Positions 35,501 to 45,197 of a stretch of DNA of 64,000 nt are shown here, piece by piece. The notes under the pieces were generated by a model. It did no database searches. It was not told the DNA's origin and saw nothing but the letters and a program-made list of their open reading frames with translations. Position numbers and translations under genes: made by a program. Every line of letters starts with the position of its first letter. The stretch's first letter is position 1. Origin of the DNA: Gammaproteobacteria bacterium (lineage in GTDB: Bacteria; Pseudomonadota; Gammaproteobacteria; SG8-11); NCBI GenBank assembly GCA_024641505.1, contig JAHECY010000009.1, positions 20,091 to 84,090 of the forward strand, read 5' to 3'.

Positions 35501-36076
35501 GAACAATTGCAGCGCAAGGAATATCTGGATTCCCAGCATGCGGATCTCACCGAAGCGCTGGACACGCTGGAAAACGCCATTAGCAAGATCGACAAGGAAA
35601 CCAAGAGCAAATTCGAGGAGACCTACGAGCGGGTTAATACCGGTCTGAAAGAAAAGTTTCCCCGGGTATTCGGTGGTGGCAGCGCCTATCTGGAACTGAC
35701 GGAAGATGATTTACTGACGGCCGGGGTAACGGTAATGGCGCGTCCGCCAGGCAAGCGCAACAGTACCATCCATCTGTTGTCGGGCGGTGAAAAGGCGTTG
35801 ACCGCGATCGCGCTGGTATTTTCCATATTTGATCTCAATCCCGCGCCGTTTTGCCTGCTCGATGAGGTGGATGCGCCGCTGGATGACGCGAATGTGAACC
35901 GGTATTGTAATCTGATCCGGGAAATGGCCGATCGCACCCAGTTTATCTTCATCACCCACAACAAGATCACCATGGAAATGGCGGATCAGCTGAATGGCGT
36001 GACCATGCAGGAACCCGGCGTTTCACGCCTGGTGGCTGTGGATGTCGATGAAGCGGTGGAACTGGCCGCCGTGTAA
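32567..36076 (+). CDS. smc: Chromosome segregation protein SMC
   Basis: A 1169-aa SMC ATPase. The N-terminal head has Walker A GPNGCGKSNVIDAV, two long coiled coils flank a hinge at about 515-640 (HGLGGAKRLAEGLEV), and the C-terminal head has the ABC signature LSGGEKALTAIALVF and Walker B FCLLDEVDAPLDD. It organises chromosome arms with ScpA/ScpB, which are not in this window. It is the first gene of smc-zipA-ligA, an order typical of Gammaproteobacteria outside the MukBEF lineages. Confidence 0.97.
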   Translation: MRLTKIKLAGFKSFVDPTQISLHSNLVGVVGPNGCGKSNVIDAVRWVMGETSAKHLRGDSMADVIFNGSTQRKPVGQASVELLFDNSDKKLGGQYAQYNEISVKRIVSRDGSSNYYLNSSRCRRKDITDIFLGTGLGPRSYAIIEQGMISRLIEARPEELRNFIEEAAGISKYKERRRETGNRISHTRENLERLLDLRDEVEKQLEKLKRQARAAERFKVLKEEERLLRAQLLVLKLTRMQQELQEIDRRISEQEIAYEKEVAELRRIEADLEKGREQQIEATDAFNEVQGEYYRVGSDIARIEQNIQHAKERRQQLRLDLQQVEKGIAESESHLDMDQRQIADLSSQLEDLEPRVAGAQEMSEESSAQLEAAEQAMQEWQQAWETFNHDNALKSREMEVQRTTITHREEHAFKAQQRLLRLQEELGGLTLDTLAEEISVAESSQQESGAQQQELQEKLQDLLREIGDQRHLIQDVSRELDGARSRVQQQRGRYASLEALQQAALGKNDSGVTRWLEHHGLGGAKRLAEGLEVAPGWERAVETVLGFNLEAVCTSGLDPVASVLHTLDAGSLAVFDTDNQVAVSPESDATLLSAKIRSPWAVHSLLGNVYAAADLATALHMRQSLHANASVITPEGVWIGPNWLKVARDADARAGVIEREQELKHLHQEIAELVAHEAELVAALEHNRDALQSKEDEREELQEAINQVNRQLAEIKSLISGKRAHYEQTHQRDARVRAEATELEQQIAADEAQMSGARLSLEGLINELEILSQQREQLVQERDSRSSYLQEARDQARRYQDTAHELAVKIQSARTALETSRQSLERVQSQIEQLYTRRDSLQDDMRNCETPVAGLEEILEGLLSQRLEVEAKLNQARQHMEEIEHTMRNQATQRNLTEQQSRKMKDAMDESRFAVQELRIRSQTMQEQLLETGHELAGLQDTMPEEAAVEPWQERITEIESKIQKLGPINLAAIDEFQEQLQRKEYLDSQHADLTEALDTLENAISKIDKETKSKFEETYERVNTGLKEKFPRVFGGGSAYLELTEDDLLTAGVTVMARPPGKRNSTIHLLSGGEKALTAIALVFSIFDLNPAPFCLLDEVDAPLDDANVNRYCNLIREMADRTQFIFITHNKITMEMADQLNGVTMQEPGVSRLVAVDVDEAVELAAV

Positions 36077-36260
36077 CAATTTTCGGGAAGCTCTGACTGT
36101 AATGGGAGTCGGGCAGGGTGCCGAAGCGTAGATGCTGTATTTAGTTTCTGGTAATGGGTCGGTGTCGTGTTCGGCTCCCGGTTTCGCTTGGTTCAGGAAT
36201 GACTCATACTGAGCGTGTGTTATACGGCCAAATCCTTACCTGCGTGGGTTCACTAAGAGT

Positions 36261-39279
<3,019 letters not shown>

Positions 39280-39430
39280 GTTGTAAAACCATCATCGGTT
39301 GCGTGACGCCCTTTACCAGGGTTGCCGCGAACCTGCAACGACTCGGTCTACTACTGACCTGAAATGCCGGCTTACGGGCCACCAGCGGCTCCCTTTCCGG
39401 ATTGCCACCTGACGTCGGTTCCGCACCGGT

Positions 39431-40810
39431 TCAACATTCGGTAATGCTGACCGCCAGACCTCCCAGAGAAGTTTCCTTGAACTTCACTGACATCTCCTGA
39501 CCGGTTTGTTTCATGGCGGCAATGCAGTTATCCAAGGGCATGAAATGCCTGCCATCGCCGCGAATGGCCAGTGACGCCGCGGCATAGGCCTTGACCGCGC
39601 CAAAACCATTGCGCTCGATGCACGGTACCTGCACCAGTCCGTTGACCGGATCGCAGGTCATGCCCAGGTGATGTTCCAGGGCGATTTCTGCGGCATTTTC
39701 CACTTGCGCGGCATCACCGCCCCACACGGCGCACAAGCCCGCCGCCGCCATCGCCGCCGCCGAACCCACTTCACCCTGACAGCCCACTTCCGCACCGGAA
39801 ATGGAACTGCGGTGCTTGATGATACCGCCCACCGCGGCGGCGGTGAGCAGAAAGTCCCGCACTTGCGTGGGCGTGGCATGCAGGTGGTGGTATTGGTAGT
39901 AGAGCACTGCGGGGATCACTCCGGCCGCGCCGTTGGTGGGCGCCGTCACCACCATGTGGCCGGCGGCATTTTCTTCGTTGACCGCCATGGCATAGGCGCA
40001 AAGCCATTCGGTGACATTGGCCCGATCCGGATCAGCTTGTAACTGCTGATAGAGGTGTCGTGCGCGCCGCGCCAGATTCAAGCCGCCGGGCAACACTCCA
40101 GAGGTCGCCAGTCCCGTTTCCAAACACTGTTGCATGGCCTGCCAGATGGCGTCCAGACCCGTGTCCAAAGTGTGTTCATCAAGGCGTTGCAGTTCGTTTT
40201 GCTGTTTCATGGCGGCGATCGACAAACCGCTGCGCGCCGCCATGTCGAGCATGGCGGCGGCCGAGTCGAAACCGTAAGGGCAATCATCCAGTTTGTGCAT
40301 GCGCAACGGAGCCGCCAGATTCTGGATTTCGTCGAGGGTGTTGATAAAACCGCCGCCGATCGAAAAGTAGGTTTGCGAAAGCGCGACATTGCCTTCGGCA
40401 TCGAGCAGTTGGAAAATCATGCCGTTGGGATGTTGCGTGAGAATCCGATTGCGGTCAAAGACGATATCGGAATCCGGATCAAAGCGGAGAGTCGCGGCAT
40501 TCTCCAACGTCAGTTCGTGCAGCGGCGCAAGTTTTTGTACCAGTGTCGCAATATCAAGGTGTACCAGCGCGGCCGGTTGGTAACCGTGCAAGCCCAGGAG
40601 CAGCGCCTGGTCGCTGGCGTGACCCTTGCCGGTGCAAGCCAGAGAACCCGTGAGCGTGCAATGTACCCGTAAACCAGCGCGCTTCCGATCATCGCTTGTG
40701 TATTGAAGGCAGCGCTGCCGAAAATCTCCGGCGGCGACCATCGGCCCCATCGTGTGGGAACTGGAGGGACCAATACCTATTTTAAACAGGTCGAGCACGC
40801 TGATGAACAT
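39431..40810 (-). CDS. sdaA: L-serine ammonia-lyase (Fe-S type)
   Basis: A 459-aa single-chain L-serine dehydratase that turns serine into pyruvate and ammonia with a labile [4Fe-4S] cluster. The beta domain starts [20 protein letters not shown], and the alpha domain has cluster Cys in [17 protein letters not shown] and [19 protein letters not shown]. The track ORF runs 17 codons further upstream; ATG 40810 matches the family start and has AAGGAG upstream. It converges on ligA. A 13-bp inverted repeat is 66 bases upstream. Confidence 0.95.
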   Translation of the reverse strand: MFISVLDLFKIGIGPSSSHTMGPMVAAGDFRQRCLQYTSDDRKRAGLRVHCTLTGSLACTGKGHASDQALLLGLHGYQPAALVHLDIATLVQKLAPLHELTLENAATLRFDPDSDIVFDRNRILTQHPNGMIFQLLDAEGNVALSQTYFSIGGGFINTLDEIQNLAAPLRMHKLDDCPYGFDSAAAMLDMAARSGLSIAAMKQQNELQRLDEHTLDTGLDAIWQAMQQCLETGLATSGVLPGGLNLARRARHLYQQLQADPDRANVTEWLCAYAMAVNEENAAGHMVVTAPTNGAAGVIPAVLYYQYHHLHATPTQVRDFLLTAAAVGGIIKHRSSISGAEVGCQGEVGSAAAMAAAGLCAVWGGDAAQVENAAEIALEHHLGMTCDPVNGLVQVPCIERNGFGAVKAYAAASLAIRGDGRHFMPLDNCIAAMKQTGQEMSVKFKETSLGGLAVSITEC

Positions 40811-40875
40811 GGCTGTGGATTCACTCCTTTGGTGATCCTGATCTGGTAAATCATACACCATGCTTTGATTGCATG

Positions 40876-40888
40876 ATGTGAATCACAT
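40876..40888. promoter_or_regulatory. Inverted repeat ATGTGA-A-TCACAT upstream of sdaA
   Basis: Two perfect 6-base half sites around a single A. The half sites look like those of CRP (TGTGA/TCACA), but CRP needs six bases between its half sites, so this would be a different regulator. It sits between regA and sdaA in the probable sdaA promoter. Confidence 0.35.
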
Positions 40889-40923
40889 ACCATCCTTTGT
40901 GAGATCGTAAGGTACGCAAAGCC

Positions 40924-40948
40924 GGCGGGAAATCAATAACGAAGCTGC
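40924..40948 (+). repeat. Dispersed 25-bp repeat, copy 1
   Basis: GGCGGGAAATCAATAACGAAGCTGC occurs here, downstream of regA, and again with one mismatch at 44306-44330. Both copies are intergenic and are followed some way on by GATTGATA. It may be part of a repeat family spread over the genome. Confidence 0.5.
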
Positions 40949-40977
40949 TGACTGCGGTCTTCGATTGATAAGGTATC

Positions 40978-41532
40978 CTACACGCGTACCGGGTGTTTCT
41001 TGAGTTTACGCTGCAAGGTGCGCCGATGCATATTGAGTCGCCGTGCAGCCTCGGAAATATTGCCGTCACATTCCGCAAGAATTTTCTGGATGTGTTCCCA
41101 CTCCAGCCGGTTTACCGACATCGGTTGGGCATTCACGGCGATACTGCTGTCGCCGTCCGTGCGATGAAAAGCGGCTACGATCTCGTCCGCATCCGCGGGT
41201 TTCGCCAGGTAGTGTATCGCCCCAAGCTTGATCGCTTCCACCGCCGTCGCGATACTGGCATAGCCGGTGAGCACCACAATGCGGGTATTTTCATCCAGTT
41301 CCTTGAGATAGGCGATCAATGTCAAGCCGGAAGCACCGGGCATATTGAGATCGACAATGGCGTATTCCGGAGGATTGCACTGTGCCAGTTGCTGGGCCTG
41401 CGCGACATCGTGGGCGATTTGCACATGAAATCCCCGGCGCTGCAACGCCAGCGACAGGACCTCACAGAAAACTTCATCATCATCGACCAGCAGCAAACTG
41501 AGTTCATCTTCGGTGACGGTTTTTGTGTTCAC
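40978..41532 (-). CDS. regA: Redox response regulator RegA/PrrA/ActR type
   Basis: A 184-aa response regulator. The receiver has LLLVDDDEVF, phospho-Asp in AIVDLNMPGASG, T in VLTGYASI and K in LAKPADADE. After a short Pro-containing linker comes a Fis-type helix-turn-helix (DGNISEAARRLNMHRRTLQRKL), nearly the standard sequence of RegA/PrrA/RoxR. It starts with GTG and shares four bases with the regB stop codon. In other proteobacteria the pair controls respiratory, CO2- and N2-fixation genes. Confidence 0.92.
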   Translation of the reverse strand: MNTKTVTEDELSLLLVDDDEVFCEVLSLALQRRGFHVQIAHDVAQAQQLAQCNPPEYAIVDLNMPGASGLTLIAYLKELDENTRIVVLTGYASIATAVEAIKLGAIHYLAKPADADEIVAAFHRTDGDSSIAVNAQPMSVNRLEWEHIQKILAECDGNISEAARRLNMHRRTLQRKLKKHPVRV

Positions 41533-42815
41533 GATGGGTTACCGCCATGAGTTAATATTAGTCCCAGGGGCAGTTCGATGCGCGCGCAGGCGCCGCCGCT
41601 GGTGCGGTTCTGCAATGTCAGTTTGCCGCCAATGCGGTCCATTACCGCGCGCGCCAGAAACAGGCCCAGTCCCCGGCCTTCTTCCTTGGTGGTAAAAAAG
41701 GCCTGGCCAAAGCCGGTGTTGGGCTGTGGTAAACCGGGACCTTGATCACAAACTTCCAGGGTCAGATGTCTGGCATCCCAGCTGCCCGCGATTTCTACCT
41801 CTCGGTCATCGGCGGCATCCGCGGCGTTGTTCAGGAGATTGATGATAGCCTGCATGAATGTGGTATCGGCGACAATCACGGGAGCTGGATGGCTGCCGGA
41901 GAAATGTTGCCGTACCTGGACTTTGGGACGCATGTTTTGCCATTGCATCACGGTTTGGGCAAGGAAATCATCCAGCGCCTGGCCGCTGCCGCCTTCGGCC
42001 CGGTGTTGCCCGGCTTGCGCGGTCATGCGTGACAATGTCACTTTGCAGCGATCCACTTGCTGGCGCAGGATGCGAGCCTGAGCCGCAATTTCCGGCATCT
42101 GCTCCGCAGAATGCTCCAGTTCCCGGGTAACGACGGCCATCGTTGCCAGTGGCGTGCCCATTTCGTGGGCGGCGCCGGCGGCCAGCGTGCCCAGCGCCAC
42201 CAGATGTTCATCCTGCAACAGGCGTTCCCTGGCTTCAGCCAGTTTGCGATCACGTTGTCGCAGATTTTCCGCCATTCTTACCACGAAAGCGACAATCAAA
42301 CCCGCGCCAACCAGAAAGCTTACCCACATGCCCAATACATGCAGATCGAAATCCGTACCCTGTCCATGGTGCGCATGTTGCAGCGGCGTATGGAAAAACA
42401 TCAATGTGGAATACGCTACCATGGTGAGCACCGCCATGCCCCAGGTGAAACGTCGGGTCATGGTGGTGGCAATGATGACCAGGGGCAGCAGCAACAGGGA
42501 AACAAACGGATTGGTGGCGCCACCGGTAAGATAGAGAAACGCAGACAAAGCAGCAACATCCAATACCACGTGCAAGAAAAATACCGGGGCGGCGATATCG
42601 CGTCGCCGGCCCAGATCCCAGTAGGTGTAGCCGTTGGCCAGCGCGTAACAACTTAATACCAGTAGCAGTTTGGCCACCGGCAGGTCCATTTTCAGTATTT
42701 CAATGGCCAGAATAATCACCAGCCCCTGGGCCATTAACACAATATTGCGCAGCACTACCAGGCGGCGCAAGTTGGTGACCGTTACGGTTTCGTTAATGTG
42801 AGTACGCTCAAACAT
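41529..42815 (-). CDS. regB: Redox sensor histidine kinase RegB/PrrB/RoxS type
   Basis: A 428-aa membrane kinase with about six TM helices in the first 170 residues. The quinone-site motif GGATNPF is in the sensor part. The H-box reads AAGAAHEMGTPLATM, and the redox-active Cys of the family is present in QQVDRCKVTLSRM, followed by N, G1 and G2 boxes (NLLNNAADAADD, VCDQGPGLPQP, GRGLGLFLARAV). It senses the redox state of the quinone pool, and possibly aeration through the Cys, and phosphorylates RegA. The pair is better known from Alphaproteobacteria. Confidence 0.92.
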   Translation of the reverse strand: MFERTHINETVTVTNLRRLVVLRNIVLMAQGLVIILAIEILKMDLPVAKLLLVLSCYALANGYTYWDLGRRRDIAAPVFFLHVVLDVAALSAFLYLTGGATNPFVSLLLLPLVIIATTMTRRFTWGMAVLTMVAYSTLMFFHTPLQHAHHGQGTDFDLHVLGMWVSFLVGAGLIVAFVVRMAENLRQRDRKLAEARERLLQDEHLVALGTLAAGAAHEMGTPLATMAVVTRELEHSAEQMPEIAAQARILRQQVDRCKVTLSRMTAQAGQHRAEGGSGQALDDFLAQTVMQWQNMRPKVQVRQHFSGSHPAPVIVADTTFMQAIINLLNNAADAADDREVEIAGSWDARHLTLEVCDQGPGLPQPNTGFGQAFFTTKEEGRGLGLFLARAVMDRIGGKLTLQNRTSGGACARIELPLGLILTHGGNPS

Positions 42816-42865
42816 GGCTTAATGCCCAAGTGACTGCATAGTGCGCCGTACCCGTACGGTTGTGT

Positions 42866-43384
42866 TTAATGATGATGCTCATGTTGAAGTTCAGCGCTAC
42901 CGGATTCTGCACGCAAATCACGCACGGTAGCCATGGTATCCACGGTCTCACCGGAAGCCAGTTCCAAGGTGATCGTCAGGTTATCGCCCGGAGTCAGTGC
43001 CTGCTTTAGGTCGATCAACATGATGTGGATGCCACCGGGTTGCAGTACGGTAGTGTCTCCGGCAGTGATGGTAAGGGACGGGACCGGCCGCATTTTCATC
43101 ACACCCAGTTCCAATTTCGATTCATGCAGTTCCGCTTTGTGGGCCGCGTCGCAGCGTACACCGGTAATGGTGACGGACTGTTTCCCGGTATTATGAACCG
43201 TTAAATAGGCCGCGGTGTTGTTAAGAGTCGGAGGTACGGATCTCACGTAGGCATAGGTAACCGATAAATCCTCGTTTTGGGCCATCAGCACTCCCGGAAA
43301 CCAGCCGGCAGCGGTAATCAAGATCAATACGAAATGGCTGGCGCGCAGTCCACCGACAAGCTGGATTTGGTTCTCAAGATTCAA
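42866..43384 (-). CDS. PCu(A)C periplasmic copper chaperone
   Basis: A 172-aa exported protein. The signal segment (FVLILITAAGWFPGVLMA) precedes a PCu(A)C/DUF461 domain with copper ligands in HESKLELGVMKM and GGIHIMLID, matching H-x(n)-M ... H-x-M. A His tail (LQHEHHH) could add Cu binding. I place the start at TTG 43384 because AGGAG lies seven bases upstream; the track's TTG 43477 and an ATG at 43429 lack one. It delivers copper to the CuA site of cytochrome oxidase, often with SCO1; a broken SCO1 gene lies just next to it on the other strand. Confidence 0.85.
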   Translation of the reverse strand: MNLENQIQLVGGLRASHFVLILITAAGWFPGVLMAQNEDLSVTYAYVRSVPPTLNNTAAYLTVHNTGKQSVTITGVRCDAAHKAELHESKLELGVMKMRPVPSLTITAGDTTVLQPGGIHIMLIDLKQALTPGDNLTITLELASGETVDTMATVRDLRAESGSAELQHEHHH

Positions 43385-43798
43385 GAGGTTGCTCCTGTTA
43401 GTAGTGATCTGGGCTGGAACGAATACCATACGACAATATCCTGGGTGATGGCTGCTGATAACTGCAACCGGACGCAAGACTCGCGATTAACCAACCCTTA
43501 GTACTGTTTTTGGTTACAGACCCGATTTGAACGGGCCCGCAGGTATGTAGCGTATCATATTGAATTTCATATAGTTGACGATCTCATACGGGTTGCCACA
43601 AGGTGAGGCCCTATTATAGTCCGGTTAGTCAATAATACATTGCGGCAGGTTGCCGCGTGGCATTATGCCGCATTACCGCACTAAAATAATGATATTAAGC
43701 TCGGGGCGGTAAAGGTGCGATGGTTTCAGGATGAATCTCGATAACAGTGTGAATAAGGGGAGTCGGGATCAGCCACGAGAGTGTTTTGGAGAAAGACT
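43385..43798. other. Divergent gap between the copper chaperone and the SCO1 remnant
   Basis: About 410 bases without a gene. On the + strand TTGCCA (43593) and TATAGT (43615), 16 bases apart, make a possible sigma-70 promoter for the SCO1 remnant. A GCGGCA-GGT-TGCCGC inverted repeat (43642-43656) lies just downstream of it and could be an operator. Confidence 0.4.
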
Positions 43799-44189
43799 AT
43801 GTTGTTTTTAGATTGTCTGAGTCGCCGATGGTCCGATTGGCTGACCGTTATAGCCACAATGATTTTGCTGACACCGTCGGTATTAAATGCCGAAGACCGT
43901 CCCCATGCGCATGATTTCCATTTCCATCGATCCGGAAGTGGATCGTCCGGATAAACTGGCGGCCTACGCTCAAAAATTCTCCGCCGGTAACGACTGGCAA
44001 TTTCTGACCGGCGCATTAACGGATGTCATCAGTGTGCTTAAATCCTTTGATTCCTACCGCGGCGACAAGATGAACCATGAACCAATTACACTGCTGCGTA
44101 ATGCCGGCGCCCGAGAATGGGTGCGTCTGGATGGTCTTACTTCCGCCGCTGATTTGTTGCGGGAATACCGGACCCTGGTGCGTAACTGA
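43799..44189 (+). pseudogene. SCO1/SenC copper chaperone remnant with internal deletion
   Basis: An ATG at 43799 with GGAG seven bases upstream opens a good signal peptide (VIATMILLTPSVLNAED), but this frame stops soon after. The C-terminal half of a SCO1/SenC thioredoxin-fold protein follows in another frame (track ORF 43887-44189: MISISIDPEVDRPDKLAAYA, GALTDVISVLKSF). The part between, which should hold the CxxxC copper motif and roughly 60-70 residues, is missing. The simplest reading is a deletion plus frameshift that destroyed the gene. Sequencing or assembly error could cause a frameshift but not easily the loss of the whole segment. Confidence 0.75.
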
Positions 44190-44305
44190 GGTGTTGCAAG
44201 GGTGCACAATGCGCGCCCTACGCACTGCTTGCTGTTTGGTTGTGATACAGATAAACGTGATGCTCTATATTTCTCGTCTGCGGTACTCCCGCCGATACGA
44301 TGGCG

Positions 44306-44330
44306 GGCGGGAAATCAACAACGAAGCTGC
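44306..44330 (+). repeat. Dispersed 25-bp repeat, copy 2
   Basis: GGCGGGAAATCAACAACGAAGCTGC, 24 of 25 bases identical to 40924-40948. It is in the intergenic space between the SCO1 remnant and the CBS gene, 3.4 kb from copy 1. Confidence 0.5.
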
Positions 44331-44395
44331 CTTGGGTATGCGCTCGATGTCAGCCCATCGTACGTGTCATTCTTGATTGATATGTAAGATGGGAT

Positions 44396-44995
44396 CTACA
44401 TACTTCTGTTGATCATCGTTTCCAATTCCGCGAAATTGCTGGCGCGCAGCGCCGGTTCCAGTTCCATGCCCAGTTGCATGGCGATCTGGGTTGCGGAAAA
44501 CATGCCACGTATGGAATCGGTCCATTGCGCGGTAATGCCTTCCACCACCAGCAAATGCTGCCGTCCCGCCAGCTTCAGGGTTTCGACGATATTGCCGACC
44601 CGTGCGCGCTGAATGTCATCGAAGTGCAGCGCTTCCAGCAGCGTGATTGGTGTCATGATATCCTGCACCAGAATCTCGGCGCGGTTGCCGCCGTGTTCCT
44701 GAAGATAGCGATAAGGTTTTTCCCCCAGAATATCCGACGCCGTGACCAATCCCGCAATCGCGCCGTCCTGGGAGTTCACGAATAGCAGGCGTACGCCACA
44801 ATGGATCATCTTGTCGTTCGCGGCATCGATGCCTACGGTCGGCGCAATAGTCAATGGGCGTATTGCCAGGAAATCTGTCATGACCTCCAGGGCAGGGCGG
44901 TCCAGGGTGGTGGCTCCGGCCCGGGTATGTGCCGGTTGCAGCAACTGGGTACCGGATTTTAAGATGGCGTGGGACAGTGATGGATACCTGTTCAT
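44396..44995 (-). CDS. CBS-domain pair protein
   Basis: A 199-aa cytoplasmic protein of two CBS motifs: about 40-105 (DFLAIRPLTIAPTVGID, GAIAGLVTASDIL) and about 115-185 (VQDIMTPITLLEALHFDDI, HLLVVEGITAQ). Such Bateman modules bind adenine nucleotides. No catalytic domain is attached, so it is a stand-alone regulatory module with unknown target. Start ATG 44995 has GAGGAG five bases upstream; the track ORF begins 29 codons too early. Confidence 0.8.
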   Translation of the reverse strand: MNRYPSLSHAILKSGTQLLQPAHTRAGATTLDRPALEVMTDFLAIRPLTIAPTVGIDAANDKMIHCGVRLLFVNSQDGAIAGLVTASDILGEKPYRYLQEHGGNRAEILVQDIMTPITLLEALHFDDIQRARVGNIVETLKLAGRQHLLVVEGITAQWTDSIRGMFSATQIAMQLGMELEPALRASNFAELETMINRSM

Positions 44996-45197
44996 GGTTA
45001 CTCCTCTCTGGTTTAAACTGAATACGGCGACAGTTGTTTGGATAGGATTATTGTGGGATAGTAAGAGGAATCCCGAGTCCATTGATCGAGTATAAGAAAA
45101 TTGAGAGGGAAGTCCAGTCCCGGATGCTAACGCCCGGTATGCTGCCGATACTGTACGTTGCTATTTCACTAGTTTTTTCACCGTTAGGAATGCATTC

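Noticed and set aside
40876-40888. CRP site upstream of sdaA
   Set aside because: Half sites match but the spacing is one base rather than six; kept only as a generic inverted repeat.
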